The translations under genes were made by a program, and so were the position numbers. The notes beneath the pieces were generated by a model. That model saw only the letters and a program-made list of their open reading frames with translations. It was not told the DNA's origin and did no database searches. From Rhodocollybia butyracea (taxonomy: Eukaryota; Basidiomycota; Agaricomycetes; Agaricales; Omphalotaceae): 64,000 nt of DNA. Shown here piece after piece: positions 22,816 to 34,407 of this stretch (within the stretch, counting starts at the first letter, position 1; every line of letters begins with the position of its first letter). The stretch spans positions 1 to 64,000 of the forward strand of contig JADNRY010000130.1 of the NCBI GenBank assembly GCA_015501585.1, read 5' to 3'.

Positions 22816-24826
22816 TCACTTTTTCATCTTAAGTGGAGTGCAACTATGTTTCACGTTGTAGTAGAAATGACGTTGACACCCATCGCACCTTCTCAGACTT
22901 TGTGTCAAGTCCCTCATCTGAGCCGGTGAAGCACCTTGGGCCGAACAAAGATATGGGTGGAGGTCTTCGAGATTTTCACGTAAAACTTGAGCTGGCTCCA
23001 CTAGATAAAGAAAGCGATTTTTAGCTGCCATGGGATAAGGTAAATACTTAAGATACTTACACTGCGCTTTGGCCTTCCCCTTGGCATCAGCCAATCTCTT
23101 TGGGACATTCACTACTTGGCTGGGCCTTTTAAGTAGAGGTTTTTCATTGTCTGAGTCAGTGAGCCTGATAATGTCTGCATAGACACAAGCAAATCAGCCT
23201 TAATGGTAGTGGTGTATATCAGAGAATCTTACCTTCAACCACAGGACAAGCCCGTTTTAAGGTTCACTTGGGAGCTGGCGATGATTCAGTGTCCGAGATC
23301 TCAATAACTTCTCTGCGCTCGGAACCTAGAAGGCGCATATGTTTTGGTATACTTAGATGAAGCACAAATGTCACCTACCTGAAGGGCCGGCAATTGGAGC
23401 ATTGATCGTTGCAAATTGCATGGCTAAGGTTTGGTAAGAACAGAGGAAAAATGCGATTTTGTAAGTACTCAATTGGCTAGAACAGAGGCGTCTGCAACTT
23501 CAGAGCTTAATGTTATATCCGGAGCTGCGAAACCCAAGATAGAGCCAGTCGGAGATGCAGAGACAGAGGTTGGGCTAGGTGTACCTGCGATACGCAGTGA
23601 AGGAAACTGAAAGTAGATAAAAATTTTAAGCGTACCCTGACCAACTGACAGCAAATGTTGGGATACATTGGCAGCTGATTCAGATGAAGAGCCTGTACTA
23701 GAGGTAGGAGATCCAGTGAGGCTCTCGTCGAGAGCATGGCTGATTGATGAGCTTGAATGTTGGCGGGAAGTAGTTGTGTAGGGGGGTTTTGCAAGTTCAG
23801 GGGATTGCTGAGCGGCCATAATTGATCGTCCAAGAAGTGGAGGTTGGTCTAGAACAGAGTCACTGGGAGGAAATTGACTTAATATATATTTGAAACTCAC
23901 TTGCGTCTCGATAAAGCGCGTAAATCATGTTTTTTTCGTGCTTGTTGTGAATGCCATTGAGCAAGACTGCACACAGTTCAGTCAGCTATGCACAATAAAG
24001 CAAGACATAAATCGACTGACCCCAATATCCACAGTCATAATCACAGGGGCAGGTGAAGGCATATGTGCCGATAAGTTCGATATGTTTCTCGGAGTGCCGA
24101 ATGTGTCTTTCAGAAACATTGGAACGCCGCCAAAGCATATTGGTGGCTTGTATCCTGTATTCAGCTCAGCTGCAAGTCGAAGTTTTGTTTGAGTTTCCAA
24201 GGGAAGATACGGCGCAACAAAGTCAGTCAATTCTGTTACACCCTCAACAGCATTCGCTCCCCTGGTACAAAAAGAAAATACCAATGATCAGTTGAAGTAA
24301 CCCATAAATTAAAAGGTTAAAACACCAATACCATGTCCTGAGCTCGCCGGGAAGGCAGGCACGACCTTCGACCCCTTGAAGTATTACATGTCGAGCATGA
24401 AGAACAAACCCAGCATGGCTGGCAAATAAGTGAGTAAAGTGTATACGTGCAGAACAGATTAGATGGCAAATACCGGCGATGCTGACTGAAGTCAGGGTTG
24501 GGTGGGCTGTCCTTGCGATATTTCTTCCATGCGGAGAGCGGTGCAGGTTTTCCTACAGTTGCACTTTTTGTTGGTGTGGTGAATACACTGGAAGAGTGTT
24601 GAACGGCCTGGGCCAAAGCAGATTGCTGAGTCTTCAACAAACTGGAAGCTGGGGTCGCAAGAGTGGCTGCCACAACAGATAGCGGAGTCAACAAAGATGC
24701 GGTGCTGGCGATCGGAGATGCAGGGATGACAGGCAGCGTAGGAGCTGAAGCAGCCGGAGAAGGAGCAGGTACTTTGCTCTGTGAGCGGGATCAAGAATGA
24801 GTCACTGGAGGAGAACAAATAGACAT
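22816..24826 (-). CDS. Unknown multi-exon protein, Pro/Ser-rich with C-terminal Cys motif
   Basis: The likely start is ATG 24826 (MSICSPP), 37 nt from a TATA box. Readable segments: an Ala/Pro/Ser-rich stretch (PAPSPAASAPTLPVIPASPI), APLSAWKKYRKDSPP, ELTDFVAPYLPLETQTKLRL, CFGGVPMFLKDTFGTPRN, ELCAVLLNGIHNKHEKNMIY, a Ser/Thr-rich stretch, a basic piece (NVPKRLADAKGKAKAQ) and a C-terminus with Cys/His spacing CDGCQRHFYYNVKHSC. Introns of 45-60 nt join them; a few junctions are unresolved. I do not recognise the family. Its place between two TET/JBP genes beside a KDZ transposase suggests mobile-element cargo. Confidence 0.55.
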
Positions 24827-24862
24827 GGGGATGCGATGACTTTGCAACCAAAACAGCTGGGC

Positions 24863-24873
24863 CTTTATATATG
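24863..24873 (-). promoter_or_regulatory. TATA box of the unknown gene
   Basis: Minus-strand ATATATAAAGG lies 37 nt upstream of the ATG at 24826. Its spacing fits a short 5' leader. Confidence 0.45.
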
Positions 24874-25911
24874 TTTGAATCTTCAACGTTAATTCAAGTA
24901 CAATATTGCGATCTGAATAGGCTTCCTGCCCCGCTACAAAAAAGGAGCAAAACCGACGTATTGAATTGAAAATTTGCTGGTCGTCTTGAAGCAATCAAGT
25001 TTTGCACAGTGGAATCTGAGATTTCTGAACAAAAAAAAAGCCATTTACTTCGGGATGCGGGCCAGGAGGCAGAAATAATCAAAGAAGATGAGGTTTTGGT
25101 GCAGATTCCTTAATTTTGGAACAAAAGAGTCTTTCTTCTGCAGGTACTGTTCAATTTGGACCTCTGATCCAAGAATTCTTGGTTGCTATGTGTAGATCCA
25201 AGTAGGACCTTCGCTAGCAGATCCTCAAATTTGAGATCCTTCCTGAGTTGGATCTGGTTCACTGCGTCTGCTCTTGACCATCACAGATATCAAATTATTG
25301 GTCCTAGTGACTCGGAGTTTGGATTTGTTCTGTGGCAACATTTGCAGCGTAGTCTTAATGGTCTGGTTTCAGTCAAAAGTTTGTGTAGGTTCAATAGCTC
25401 ATGTTTTGAGACCGTTGGGCAACTTGAAACTTTGAACAACCAACAGAGTAAACATATTGACTGGGAAAAAAGAAACGACAAGCTGCGGATGTAAACTGCG
25501 AGTGCCCTAAATCCAAATTCTCAACTCAAACTTTAACAGCACATTGCCTATCGGTCACAGTAATTTTCGACAATAATTTTTCATAGTACTTTTACTTGGC
25601 TTTTAAATATATCTGTCGGTTCGACCGGTCGAGCGCTATCTCATTGCCAATTCACGTGACATGATAAGATACGAGTGGTACCAGTCTAGTATATACTTGA
25701 AGGGCCTGCTCCCTCGGATCATCATTTTTGCCGTTGCCGAACTGATGGAGCCGAATCGGGACACGGACCTCGGGCACTCGCTACAATTATGTAAATCTAA
25801 TACTATTTATAATTTATTCATTGGCGCTGTTCTCGTTGCGCTATTTGACAAACAAGAATCCTACTTATCATTCTCACAAATTCGTAACCGTGGAAATAGC
25901 CAAGTTGCGGC
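24874..25911. other. Intergenic, no gene seen
   Basis: Upstream of the unknown gene and outside the 113-bp inverted repeat. It is AT-rich, with only short overlapping frames. A minus-strand GGTACCACTCGTATCTTATC near 25690-25665 resembles a plus-strand site at 8531-8551. Confidence 0.4.
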
Positions 25912-26024
25912 AGAGCGAAATAGACCATCAAGTGACCACCGGCAGACTTTCGCTATGCCGGCTACCGTTACTCATCCCGCCTCTCAGCGCTACTGCGCCT
26001 ATATGTCATTACATAAATTCTAAT
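25912..26024 (+). repeat. 113-bp inverted repeat, left copy
   Basis: It begins AGAGCGAAATAGACCATC and ends ACATAAATTCTAAT. The reverse complement lies at 40154-40266, with one difference (C/T in the GGCTAC(C/T)GTTAC segment). The pair encloses the HMG-like, RNase H1-N-like, TET/JBP B and KDZ genes. Outer flanks share GGC, a possible 3-bp target duplication. Confidence 0.8.
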
Positions 26025-26133
26025 GTCCGCGCCGCCTCTCTGGCGCTACGCTTGACGTTTTACTTCAGATTTTTATGAAGAAATTTTTCGTCGCATATTT
26101 AGATACAAAAAACGCTACTACGAAACACTATAC

Positions 26134-27800
26134 TCAGGTACTGCCTGAGGGTTGGGCTGGTTTACCGCTGCCTGCCTCGCCGTTGACTCCTGTACGCCTT
26201 TTCTTTTGCGGCACGCCAGCATCCTTTCTCTGCTTTCGCTTCCTCTCCTTAGCATGAACCACTTTTCTGTTGACGCCAGATACAGCGTATGAATTTACGA
26301 AACCATCCGGAGCATGCCCCGCGCCAGCATGAGAAGAGGCTGCAAGTGAAGCCCCGCCAGGAGCAAGGCTGGGCAACGTCACTGCTGAAGCTGGGGTGGG
26401 GTTTGATAGGTCAGTCGGGGGACAGTCTGAACCTGGGGCTCCGTGTTCTTGCGCCGGAGACGTTTGCCCTTCGTTGTTGCTTCTTCTGGTAACCTCCGGT
26501 CCTTTGGCGCCATTCGCCTCCCAGTCTTTGAATTGGGAAGTTGTCATCTTATAGAAATGCGCCGTACCTGTGTTCCAGGCGTTGGTGAGTAGCTGAACTT
26601 CGGCGGAGGTGCCAGGTCGCTAGGGCTTTTGAAAGTGTCCAGCGGCCAATTCTTGACGCGGACTCGAAAATTCCGGGTGATGTGCTCAGCAAAGTTTGTA
26701 TACATCATGCGAGGCACTTTCTGTTTTCCTACGCACTCATCTGTGCGCAGTTAGCGTAAGCCATGGTTGAAGACGCATTGAACTCACCCAACTTAGACTT
26801 GATGAGCGCAGCCACTTCCTTCTTCTGTGATAGATGGCGTTGCGCATGGTTTTGTACGATGCCTTTGCAAAGTGGTAAGCTTGCCTACCACTTGTACTAT
26901 TCGTTGGCACTCACCTTGGACTCCCGATATCATGTAACCCTCTAACTTCCTTGCAAAATCCTCATCAACCCCAAGTTCAGGAACTCATCCAACACTCGCT
27001 CACTAGTTGTGCAAACCAGGGGAATATTGTAGTGTGCAAGGTTGGAGCGTACCACAACCAAGAACTCTTCATTGCCAGTACGCATGGTTAACCTGTCCAG
27101 CTGCTTCCTTTGTTAGTTACAGTTTACCAGCCAACAACTTAAAAATGCACTTACCTCTTGAGATATATTGTCAAATGTCGAGCGCGTGTCATGGAAAGCA
27201 GCCAGCGCAACATTATGGCATCCAATAGTATGGTTCTCCCTCTGATCTTGTAAAACGTTCAGCCGGTCCTCTGTGAGTTGGATTTGTTCTTCTGTAGTCA
27301 GCTTGGCCCAACTAGCTGAAATTTCCCCCATACACTTGTGAATCTTTCTTCGCGGCTCACCGTCTACAAATTCTAGCGTTACCTGTAAGTAAAGCTAAGT
27401 GCCTGCTTGAGAATCACAGACCTTTATTGATTCTCTCCATTTCGAGACTGACAAACGCATTGAATCGCACAGCTTTTTTCTTCTTTGCGTTCAAGCGGGG
27501 GACTTGGAAAATGTTGTCCATGATGTGTCGGACAGAGTGTTTTCCAATCTGCTCGCAAATCTCTGAGGCCTTCTCCTGAACTAAGCCTTGCACCTCCTGA
27601 ATGAGTGTGCGGTATAGTTCTTTTTGTTCATTCCGTCTCTTTCTTCGGGCAGCCTTTTCGACAGAGGTGAGCTTCAGCGCCGCTGCACGCCTCTTGACGC
27701 GATACCACCATGGCTTTTGTTGCGACAGGCCTTGAACTTGTGCTGCTGCAAGAAGGCGGTCGTACCCGCGAGATGTTGTTTTTGTTTGACCTTGAGCCAT
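26134..27800 (-). CDS. HMG-box-like DNA-binding protein linked to the KDZ element
   Basis: ATG at 27800 begins MAQGQTKTTSRGYDRLLAAA; a basic region (KLTSVEKAARRKRRNEQKEL) follows. The HMG-like segment is split by an intron: VRFNAFVSLEMERINK joins EFVDGEPRRKIHKCMGEI, then SASWAKLTTEEQIQ. This fits the NAF...EI...W..L..EE pattern of HMG boxes. Later exons carry NVALAAFHDTRSTFDNIS, FLVVVRSNLAHYNIP and a GIVQNH segment. The C-terminus is Pro/Ala-rich and ends near a basic KERKRKQRK run. HMG-box proteins bend DNA; beside a transposase this one could help target choice or synapsis (inference). Junctions near 26550-26760 are uncertain and one frame there may be broken. Confidence 0.65.
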
Positions 27801-27904
27801 GCTGGTCTGGTTTCAATTCAAAAATTTCAAACGATAAAATATTCGAATCTGCTATTTGAAAAAGAAATATACCACAAAAAACATCATGCAGGGCTAACTA
27901 GTTT

Positions 27905-29128
27905 TCAGAGGTCAGACGATTGGGCGCCGTGGTACAAATCCCAGACCCAGAGACACTGGTTGTATGTCAGAGCCTCCTCATACTTGTCATTGAGGCGGTA
28001 GGCAAAGTCATCTCGGTTTTCAGCTAGTAGAAGAAGTTCTTTGACACGCTCAACATCAGCCGGAGCCCACCCAAATACACGCAAGAACCGGCGGCCCCAC
28101 TCCACTCCCCTCAGTGGCCCGTGTGCCATAGCCGAGAGGTCGGGTGTCTCTTGCTTGCCTTTCCCCTTGCCCTTTTCCTTGCTGACAGTGTTGGGCCTTC
28201 CCTCATTGACGTTACATTTAGAATCCTGGGCTACAAAGCAGTTAGAACTTATGTCTATAAGTAAAGATTGTACGCACAGCCAAAGTTTAAGCTGACGCTC
28301 GGAGAATAGATTACCACACCAGGGGAACCTACATGGCGCATTGGCATGCTCGGTGCACTCGAAGAAGCCGGGACTGGTGTGGTAGAGGGGAAAGGAAATT
28401 GTGATGCAGTATTGGCCGGACCATTTGTCGTGTTGGGAAGCACGGTACCTCTGACATTTCTGGCACCAATGGGGTCCCGGCTGGGGTGATATTCATACAC
28501 CATGCCTTCAGGATCTTTGCTGGTGCCAAGCATCGCGGCAAATGCTTCAGGAAGCAACCTAAAGGCAAAAGCCCGTCGGTACTGAACCTTTGGCTCGCAA
28601 TCCATCGTGGAAAAAGCTTCTGCTCTGCAGTATGGAATTAGTTACTGATCAACGGCGATAACATATTGACATATGGTACTTACGTGCTGAAGTAGATACC
28701 AGCATTGCGTCCATGGGACACAAACCAGAACAGCCCATCGGGACTTTCCCCAACTTGTGCAACTGCTGTATGAAACAACCCACTGCTCAAAAAGTCGTTT
28801 GCAAACTGCGTAGGCGGCAGCGTGTAGTGGGTTCCCACCCAAGGCTGCAAGGCCAAGAAAGCTGTAGCTTGAGCCTCGCTAGTCGTCTGAATTGCCATGG
28901 GCAGGGCAGGAGTGTTAAAACCGTTGGTTCGAAATTGCCTAAGTGCAATGTTAGCAAGTAAGGTGCACGCAGCTCTGAATTCACCAACATAGATGTGTAC
29001 AAGCCAGGTCGTGGAGTGCGGCCAGGAATACCTAAAAAAACGTAGCGACTCCAGGATTTATTGGATGCTTGAGTTTTGACATGGTGGGGGAAGTGTGAAG
29101 GGACGCCATTGATAACCAATGCTGCCAT
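27905..29128 (-). CDS. Protein with possible RNase H1 N-terminal/viroplasmin-like domain
   Basis: The segment RYVFLGIPGRTPRPGLYTS followed across an intron by a TSEAQATAFLALQPW stretch resembles the small fold at the N-terminus of RNase H1 and in caulimovirus P6-like proteins (aromatic-V-x-GR-x-PG-I/L-Y, then EA and A). Downstream exons read GTHYTLPPTQFANDFLSSG, a conserved DGLFWFVSHGR block, VQYRRAFAFRLLPEAFAAML, a Pro/Ser linker and a helical end (DVERVKELLLLAENRDDFAY). The phase at the first intron (28985) does not fit cleanly, so a lesion or missed exon is possible. The ATG at 29128 follows TATATA directly, which is odd for a start, so it may begin farther upstream. Confidence 0.45.
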
Positions 29129-29215
29129 TATATACCCACCAAATCTCTGGGAATTTCCAATATTTGATCACAGATAATGCCCAGGCTGCAGATCAGTCCC
29201 AACCTTCCAACCACC
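29129..29215. promoter_or_regulatory. Short divergent promoter
   Basis: Only 87 bp separate the putative ATG of the minus-strand gene (29128) from a plus-strand ATG in a good context (CCACCATGA, 29216). The TATATA at 29129 is well placed for the plus-strand gene. Confidence 0.4.
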
Positions 29216-31464
29216 ATGAAGTTCAAACTCAAACTGCGCAACAGTAAGTCTTTGTTCTCGTTTCTTTTATTCGCAAACGCTGCATTGGAGGCAGTCATTG
29301 GAGATTCCTGCCCTTTCCTTTTTGAGTACCCGTGCCACGGGAATTTGAACCAATAAAGAAGCAGAGCCTCCACCTTCTTGCCTTTGGGGGCGCGTTTGTG
29401 CAAGTTTCATGCCTGGACACGCGTACTGCAGCCTCTCTTGTGTACCCACGCAATGGGAATCGAGAGTAGGGTTACAAGAGCATGTTTAGCTGTGTCAGCC
29501 TTCAAAGCTTCACCATCTAACCATTTGCCCTAGATGTTTCTCAGTCACTTGGAATCTCAGCCTACCTGCTGGAATGCGAGTTCGACTATTCCTCGGCACT
29601 TCTCCACACGATCAAACTCGAGGGCGCGTTTGACTACTTAGACAACGGCGACCCTGACTATGGGCCGCTCCATCAGGAAAAGCCGTTTTTGCCTAGGTGA
29701 ACCCAGAGTGGCCTAAAGCAAACTAGGTGACCTATGAATCCTATGGCATCCTAGGAATTTGGGCTCGTCCCTTGCCAGTCAAGGCTCTTGAGGATTCCCT
29801 AGACAAGCCTAGTTTGCCCAGGTTTGCCCAGGTGTTCCTGGGGAACACCTGGGCAAACCTGGGCAAACCTAGGCTTGCCCTGGGTTTGCCTAGGATACCC
29901 TAGGGAATCCTCAAGAGCTTTGACTGGCAAGGGACAAGCCCAAATTCCTAGGATGCCATAGGATTCATAGGTCACCTAGTTTGCTTTAGGCCACTCTGGG
30001 GTCACCTAGGCAAAAACGGCTTTTCCTGATGTCACCCAGCAATCACCTCTCTCTTCGGCTCATTCGTCGCCTCTTTCTACTCCTCCACCTTCGCCGATGC
30101 TATTCAAGACCATGCTTCCCTCCAAACCTAACACCGTGCGGGATTTGCCAAAGAAGCTGCTGACAAAGAAGCAGAAAAGAAAGCAGGAGCAAGGGAAGGA
30201 GAGAAGTAAGAGATGTAGGAAGAAACGCAGACAAGACGCGCCGCAAAAGACTGCCGAAGACATCCCTGCATGTAAAAATCCCACTCATCGCTTTGTTCCC
30301 AACAACACCGCCTTCCAAGTATCTTTTTCGTTGGACAGCGTTGCCCCCGTTGCCTCAACTGCCTATGTTGGGCTTTGGGATGAAGGAATTATGGGAGGTC
30401 AAGAAGCACCAACACTTAAGGCATTGATTGCACAAGGGTTTAGCATGATAAAAGCACAGCCTGGGTGAGCAGTGTCTTGTATTGTGTGATAAAAGGCTGC
30501 TGACTCCCCTTGAGCGCAACCGTTCCCTTAGCTGACGCCAAATGTCGAGTATTTGGAGTCATTGTGTACCCCAATGACCCATCCCTAGCAAAAAGTGCAG
30601 AAGACGCTGCGGAACTTCTTAGGGACACCCGACAGCACATTTCGTTTACCGCAAAGCAGCTTAATAGTCGCCGTGGACACTTCGGACAGCTTAACGTTGG
30701 CCTAGCTCACGGTGGGGGACGTCTGGTGAACAGCACCGTTTATACTTTGTACCGCCCCATCTTACTCCCTGGCTTTCAGAGGCCTGATAACATCGCAAAC
30801 ACTGATGAAAATGCTGCCGTCTTGGGCAAGCTCATGGCTTCAGCTCCATTTCAATGCCTGTCTGGGTACGCAACAGGTGAGTAGCCAGCTTCTTCTTGAT
30901 ACATTGATATGACTGTGCTAAGTAGGAGTCTTCAAAATGTGGGCCCCCAGGTTGTACCAGTATTGTAGCAGCCACTTCAAGAGCCTACTCTCCAATGACG
31001 CCTCTTACGTCTGTGACTTTTCCAACAGCGTATTGGCTGCAGCGGTGTTCAACTTTGGGCCTCAGACAGTCTGTCTCCCGCACATTGATTATGGCAACTT
31101 ACCTTTTCTTTGGTGCTGGATTTGGGCTCTAGGTTGGTTTGACTGGATGAAGGGCGGACATCTTGTCCTTTGGGACTTGAAACTCATTATCAAATTTCCC
31201 CCAGGCTCTCTCGCTGCGATCCCTTCGGGAGTTTGTCGACATGGCAATACGGCTATAGCTCAACGCGAGACTTGATATTCCTTTACGCAGTACTCATCTG
31301 GAGGGAATTTTCGGTGGGTGGATTGTGGATTTCAGACAGAGGATAGGTACAAGGCTACAAGAACTGCGGAGGAGGCAAAAGTCGAAGAAGTTCGTAAAGT
31401 TGGCCGTTGGGAGATGGGTTTAAGCTTGCTTTGTACTCTCGATGAGCTCGGACTCCATACGTAG
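29216..31464 (+). pseudogene. TET/JBP-type 2OG-Fe(II) dioxygenase, copy B
   Basis: It probably starts MKFKLKLRN at 29216. Later exons carry YLLECEFDYSSALLHTIKL, a Pro/Ser stretch, a basic KKQKRKQEQGKER run (30165-30230), SVAPVASTAYVGLWDEGI, HISFTAKQLNSRRGHFG and the catalytic part: VFNFGPQTV, HID in LPHIDYGN (about 31080), KFPPGSLAAIPS, and CRHGN with the distal His. The next block would be the 2OG arginine, but the codon is TGA (31273-31275); after it the frame continues as YSFTQYSSGGNFRWVD to TAG 31464. CGA to TGA explains the change. A 359-bp foldback (29672-30030) also interrupts the 5' part. Homologous to copy A along its length. Confidence 0.75.
29672..30030. mobile_element. Foldback MITE, near-perfect 359-bp palindrome
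   Basis: Two arms of about 175 bp are nearly exact inverted copies, starting ATCAGGAAAAGCCGTTTTTG and ending CGGCTTTTCCTGAT. The centre is CCAGGTGTTCCTGGGGAACA. CCTAGG and TTTGCCCAGG words recur. It has no coding content and lies inside the 5' part of TET/JBP copy B. No target duplication longer than AT was seen. Confidence 0.85.
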
Positions 31465-32466
31465 CTAAAAAAACCTCTACCCACAATAAAATTTTATGAT
31501 TCCCCGCACTTGAACAAGTCGTGAATGAGGTTAAACGCTCCTGAGGCAGGGACGGCCCATAATCCCAAGACTTGAGCTCATCATTTGTAACATTGAGGAG
31601 AGTCAATCTACAATACATTTTAAGGTTCTTACTCTGTGAATGTGTTTATATAGGTGTAATTATGTCCTGTAAGTATTTTTATGCTCATCGTACAGTTTAC
31701 AAAGTAGTTACAGTTGATTCAACGTTTAAGACAAACCCAAGCTGCGAAACAGCATGGTTCTTAACCCAACTCCCAGCCATAAAAATTGACCATAATAAAA
31801 AATGGCACTTCCCTATAGAGAAACATGAGTAGACTATGACTGCACCAAAATGTGTGCTTTTGGCGAACTTGCGCTCTAGGAAATGCCCCCGAAAACCCAG
31901 TTTTCTCGAAATCTCAGGTAGCTTACTCAAATGTTCTCTTTATATGGGGACTGGTAGAGCTGGATTTAAGGTACAGTCAGCTATATAGTATTGATGATAG
32001 CGGACTTGCATACTGTTCTGCTTTGCAGGAGCAGCTCTGCTGTACATGCAGCTTTAGGCCCTTTTAACGTGTAGGGAGGCTCCAAATGCTTTAAATGAAA
32101 ATATGCCTCAGAAAGTAAAGAATATATCTATTCACGTATTAGAAGCTATGCACCTGCATCCATGGCCATGGACTTAATTATACAAAGGCGCATGAAAGTA
32201 CGCATGCCAACACAGTGGCGGCGGTCCTACTAAGTTTCCCACGGCACTCCGTACTTCTCAGCCGATTATTTGTTCAGTAGTACACGGTATAAGTTTGTAG
32301 CTACTATTTTTAGTGGCTTTCGAAGCCATAAGGCCAAAATTTCAAGCCGTTGGGCAAGGAAGTTTGTGAGCTCAAGAGAATAACATTGTACATAACAAGA
32401 TACACGTATCTACTAAGCCGTACAGGAGGGCAAGCATTCGTGAATCTCCGACGTAGGGGCGTTCAG
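31465..32466. other. No gene seen between TET/JBP B and the next ORF
   Basis: AT-rich DNA with short frames only. Nothing resembles a domain or a repeat family found elsewhere in the window. Confidence 0.45.
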
Positions 32467-33221
32467 TCAGTACCACTGAGGTTGTGGCCCAAGCAGTATC
32501 AAGGGCCTTTTCCCTGTCCAAATGAATTTCCCTGTTACTTTACACTGCTCCAGCTTGCCCACTTTCCATTTCCCTCCAGGCAGGTGTTGTTTGTACCGTC
32601 CCTTCCAAACGTATTCACCAGTCAGTGGGCATTTATCAAGTAGCCTCGCCGCTTTCACCTCTCCATCCCACTGCCAAGCGTCGTCAGGATCCAATTCTTT
32701 GGAGCACACCTTGGCTCTTGCTGCTGCCTTTGCTGTAGCTTCTTGTTTGCTAGCACGTGGGACTTAAGAATAAGTTCAAGTGAGTGTTTGATAAGTTTAC
32801 GCACCGTTTAAGTTCATTAGCTTGCCTGACTAGCTCCCGTTCCTCTTGTTGCTGAAGGTATCGTTGTTGCTCTTCTCTGCCGCATTCAAGTCAGCAGAGA
32901 GCAGTGTTAAGAAAAGTAACTGGCTTACAGCTCCTCCTCGTCATCTTCACTTTGAGGTTGAAAATACTTGTCGAGAATTTCCTTCATCTCCCAGAAGTCC
33001 TTCTTGACTTTCAGCAGTGTGGACATTCTCAAGAAAAAGTTGAAGTGAGGTGAGAAGCGAAACTTGTGAGCTGTAGCTCGCAATTCATCATTCAATGTGA
33101 AGAACCTGATATACTTACAATCAATGATTTCTTGATTGTTTGAGTGTTCATATTCTATGTCTTTGAAATTGAATCTAGATTGCTCAAAAGTAGCGAGATG
33201 AGAACATAGCACTGCATGCAA
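32467..33221 (-). pseudogene. Unknown ORF inside the KDZ block, frame broken
   Basis: A start at 33221 gives MHAVLCSHLATFEQSR, then FFLRMSTLLKVKKDFWEMKE and an acidic QSEDDEEEL. An exon with a Gln/Glu-rich coiled segment (QQRYLQQQEERELVRQANEL) follows. The last exon reads KCPLTGEYVWKGRYKQHLPG and KWKVGKLEQCKVTGKFIW, a two-fold repeat of a CPLTG/CKVTG-Y/F-x-W motif. The phase between the second and third pieces does not match at the only visible acceptor (near 32770), so a frameshift is likely. Function unknown. Confidence 0.45.
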
Positions 33222-33222
33222 A

Positions 33223-33354
33223 TCACTATAAATTTTGGTGGAAATAGTAAGATTATGTTAGACTTGTATGAAACTTCATACAAGTTTAACATAATCTTAC
33301 TGTCTTCACACAAGTTTAACATAATTTTACTACTTCCACAAAAATTTATGGTGA
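33223..33354. mobile_element. Small MITE/foldback, about 132 bp
   Basis: Inverted ends TCACTATAAATTTT and its near complement, with an arm built on AGTAAGATTATGTTA that is present once on the left and twice on the right. It begins 1 bp upstream of the ATG of the preceding minus-strand ORF. Confidence 0.65.
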
Positions 33355-34113
33355 TTTTCAGGCAGGGTAGGGTTTTAAGCAGCTACAGTGAAAGATTAAC
33401 AACAAAATCAACTACACGTTCCATAGTGTCCACAAATTCATCGTCATCTTCTACAGGGCCCTCCTCATCCAACTGATCCTCTGAAAACTGTGGCGGCCGT
33501 TGCACAGGTGCAGGAGAGGGTGGGGGTTGCGCTGTTGGAGCATCAGAGGCCATGTTTGTTGGATCAACACTTTCCCCAGGTGAGGGTGTCCCTGTAAAAC
33601 CGGGTAGTTCGTATGTAGCCTGGATGCGAGCAAGGAGGAGCTTGTTGACTTGGCGGCAGGAAGAAATATAGCTGAGAACAGGGCCATACTTCATAGTCCC
33701 CTTCACTCGCGTGAGTGTCGCTTCAAACTGATGTTCTTCATTGAGGATTGAGGTGTGGAGGCAACAGATCTCAATATTGCACCGCACAATTTCTTCACGC
33801 ACTTGGGCCACCTTGTGAAGGGGATTCATCAACTCTTGATATAACGGCCAAGCCCAGCGTTCCTCTAAGACATTGTGCCGAGTTTCTCGCAGAATATCAA
33901 ACTGATCGATTGTTATGACTCGATCAATAGTCTCGTCCAAACCTTCACAGTACGTAACTTGGCAGTAAAAATGATAAGAGAAATTAATGAGATTATAGAG
34001 CAAGCCTTTCCGTTTGTTGAAACCGCTAGGCAAAAAATATATACTCAAACAACTAGGCTCAAGTAAAGTTAGTAACTAGTTTGTAATACGAAACTCACAG
34101 AAGTTATTATTTG

Positions 34114-34407
34114 GAGATAGCTCGACAAATAATAATAAGATTACCCTCGGAGATGGCTCGACAAGCAGTAATATGAATCAGAACTAATACTCGGAGATGG
34201 CTCAACAAGTAGTAGTGAGTGTGGTGTCTAATACTCGGAGATAGCTCAACAAGTAATAGGAAGTTGCAACTTGGAGATAGCTCAACAAGTGGCAATTGAA
34301 GTATTCACTAGGAGATAGCTCAACAGGTGAATGTTAGTGGATACAACTTGGAGTTAGCTCAACAAGATGTATAAATGTGTATTGTAGCTTGGAGATAGCT
34401 CAACAAG
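34114..34407. repeat. Eight spaced copies of GGAGATAGCTCAACAAG
   Basis: Copies of a 17-bp word start at 34114, 34149, 34193, 34237, 34273, 34311, 34350 and 34391 (spacing 35-44 bp), with unique sequence between them. They lie in the segment that separates two parts of the KDZ transposase. Confidence 0.8.

Noticed and set aside
8531..25690. GGTACCACTC(A/G)TATCTTATC at both positions as ends of a 17-kb element
   Set aside because: Only about 20 bp match, the motif includes a simple GATAAG repeat, and no target duplication was seen.
34114..34407. CRISPR-like pattern of short repeats with unique spacers
   Set aside because: The organism is eukaryotic, repeats vary, spacers share edges and no cas genes exist.
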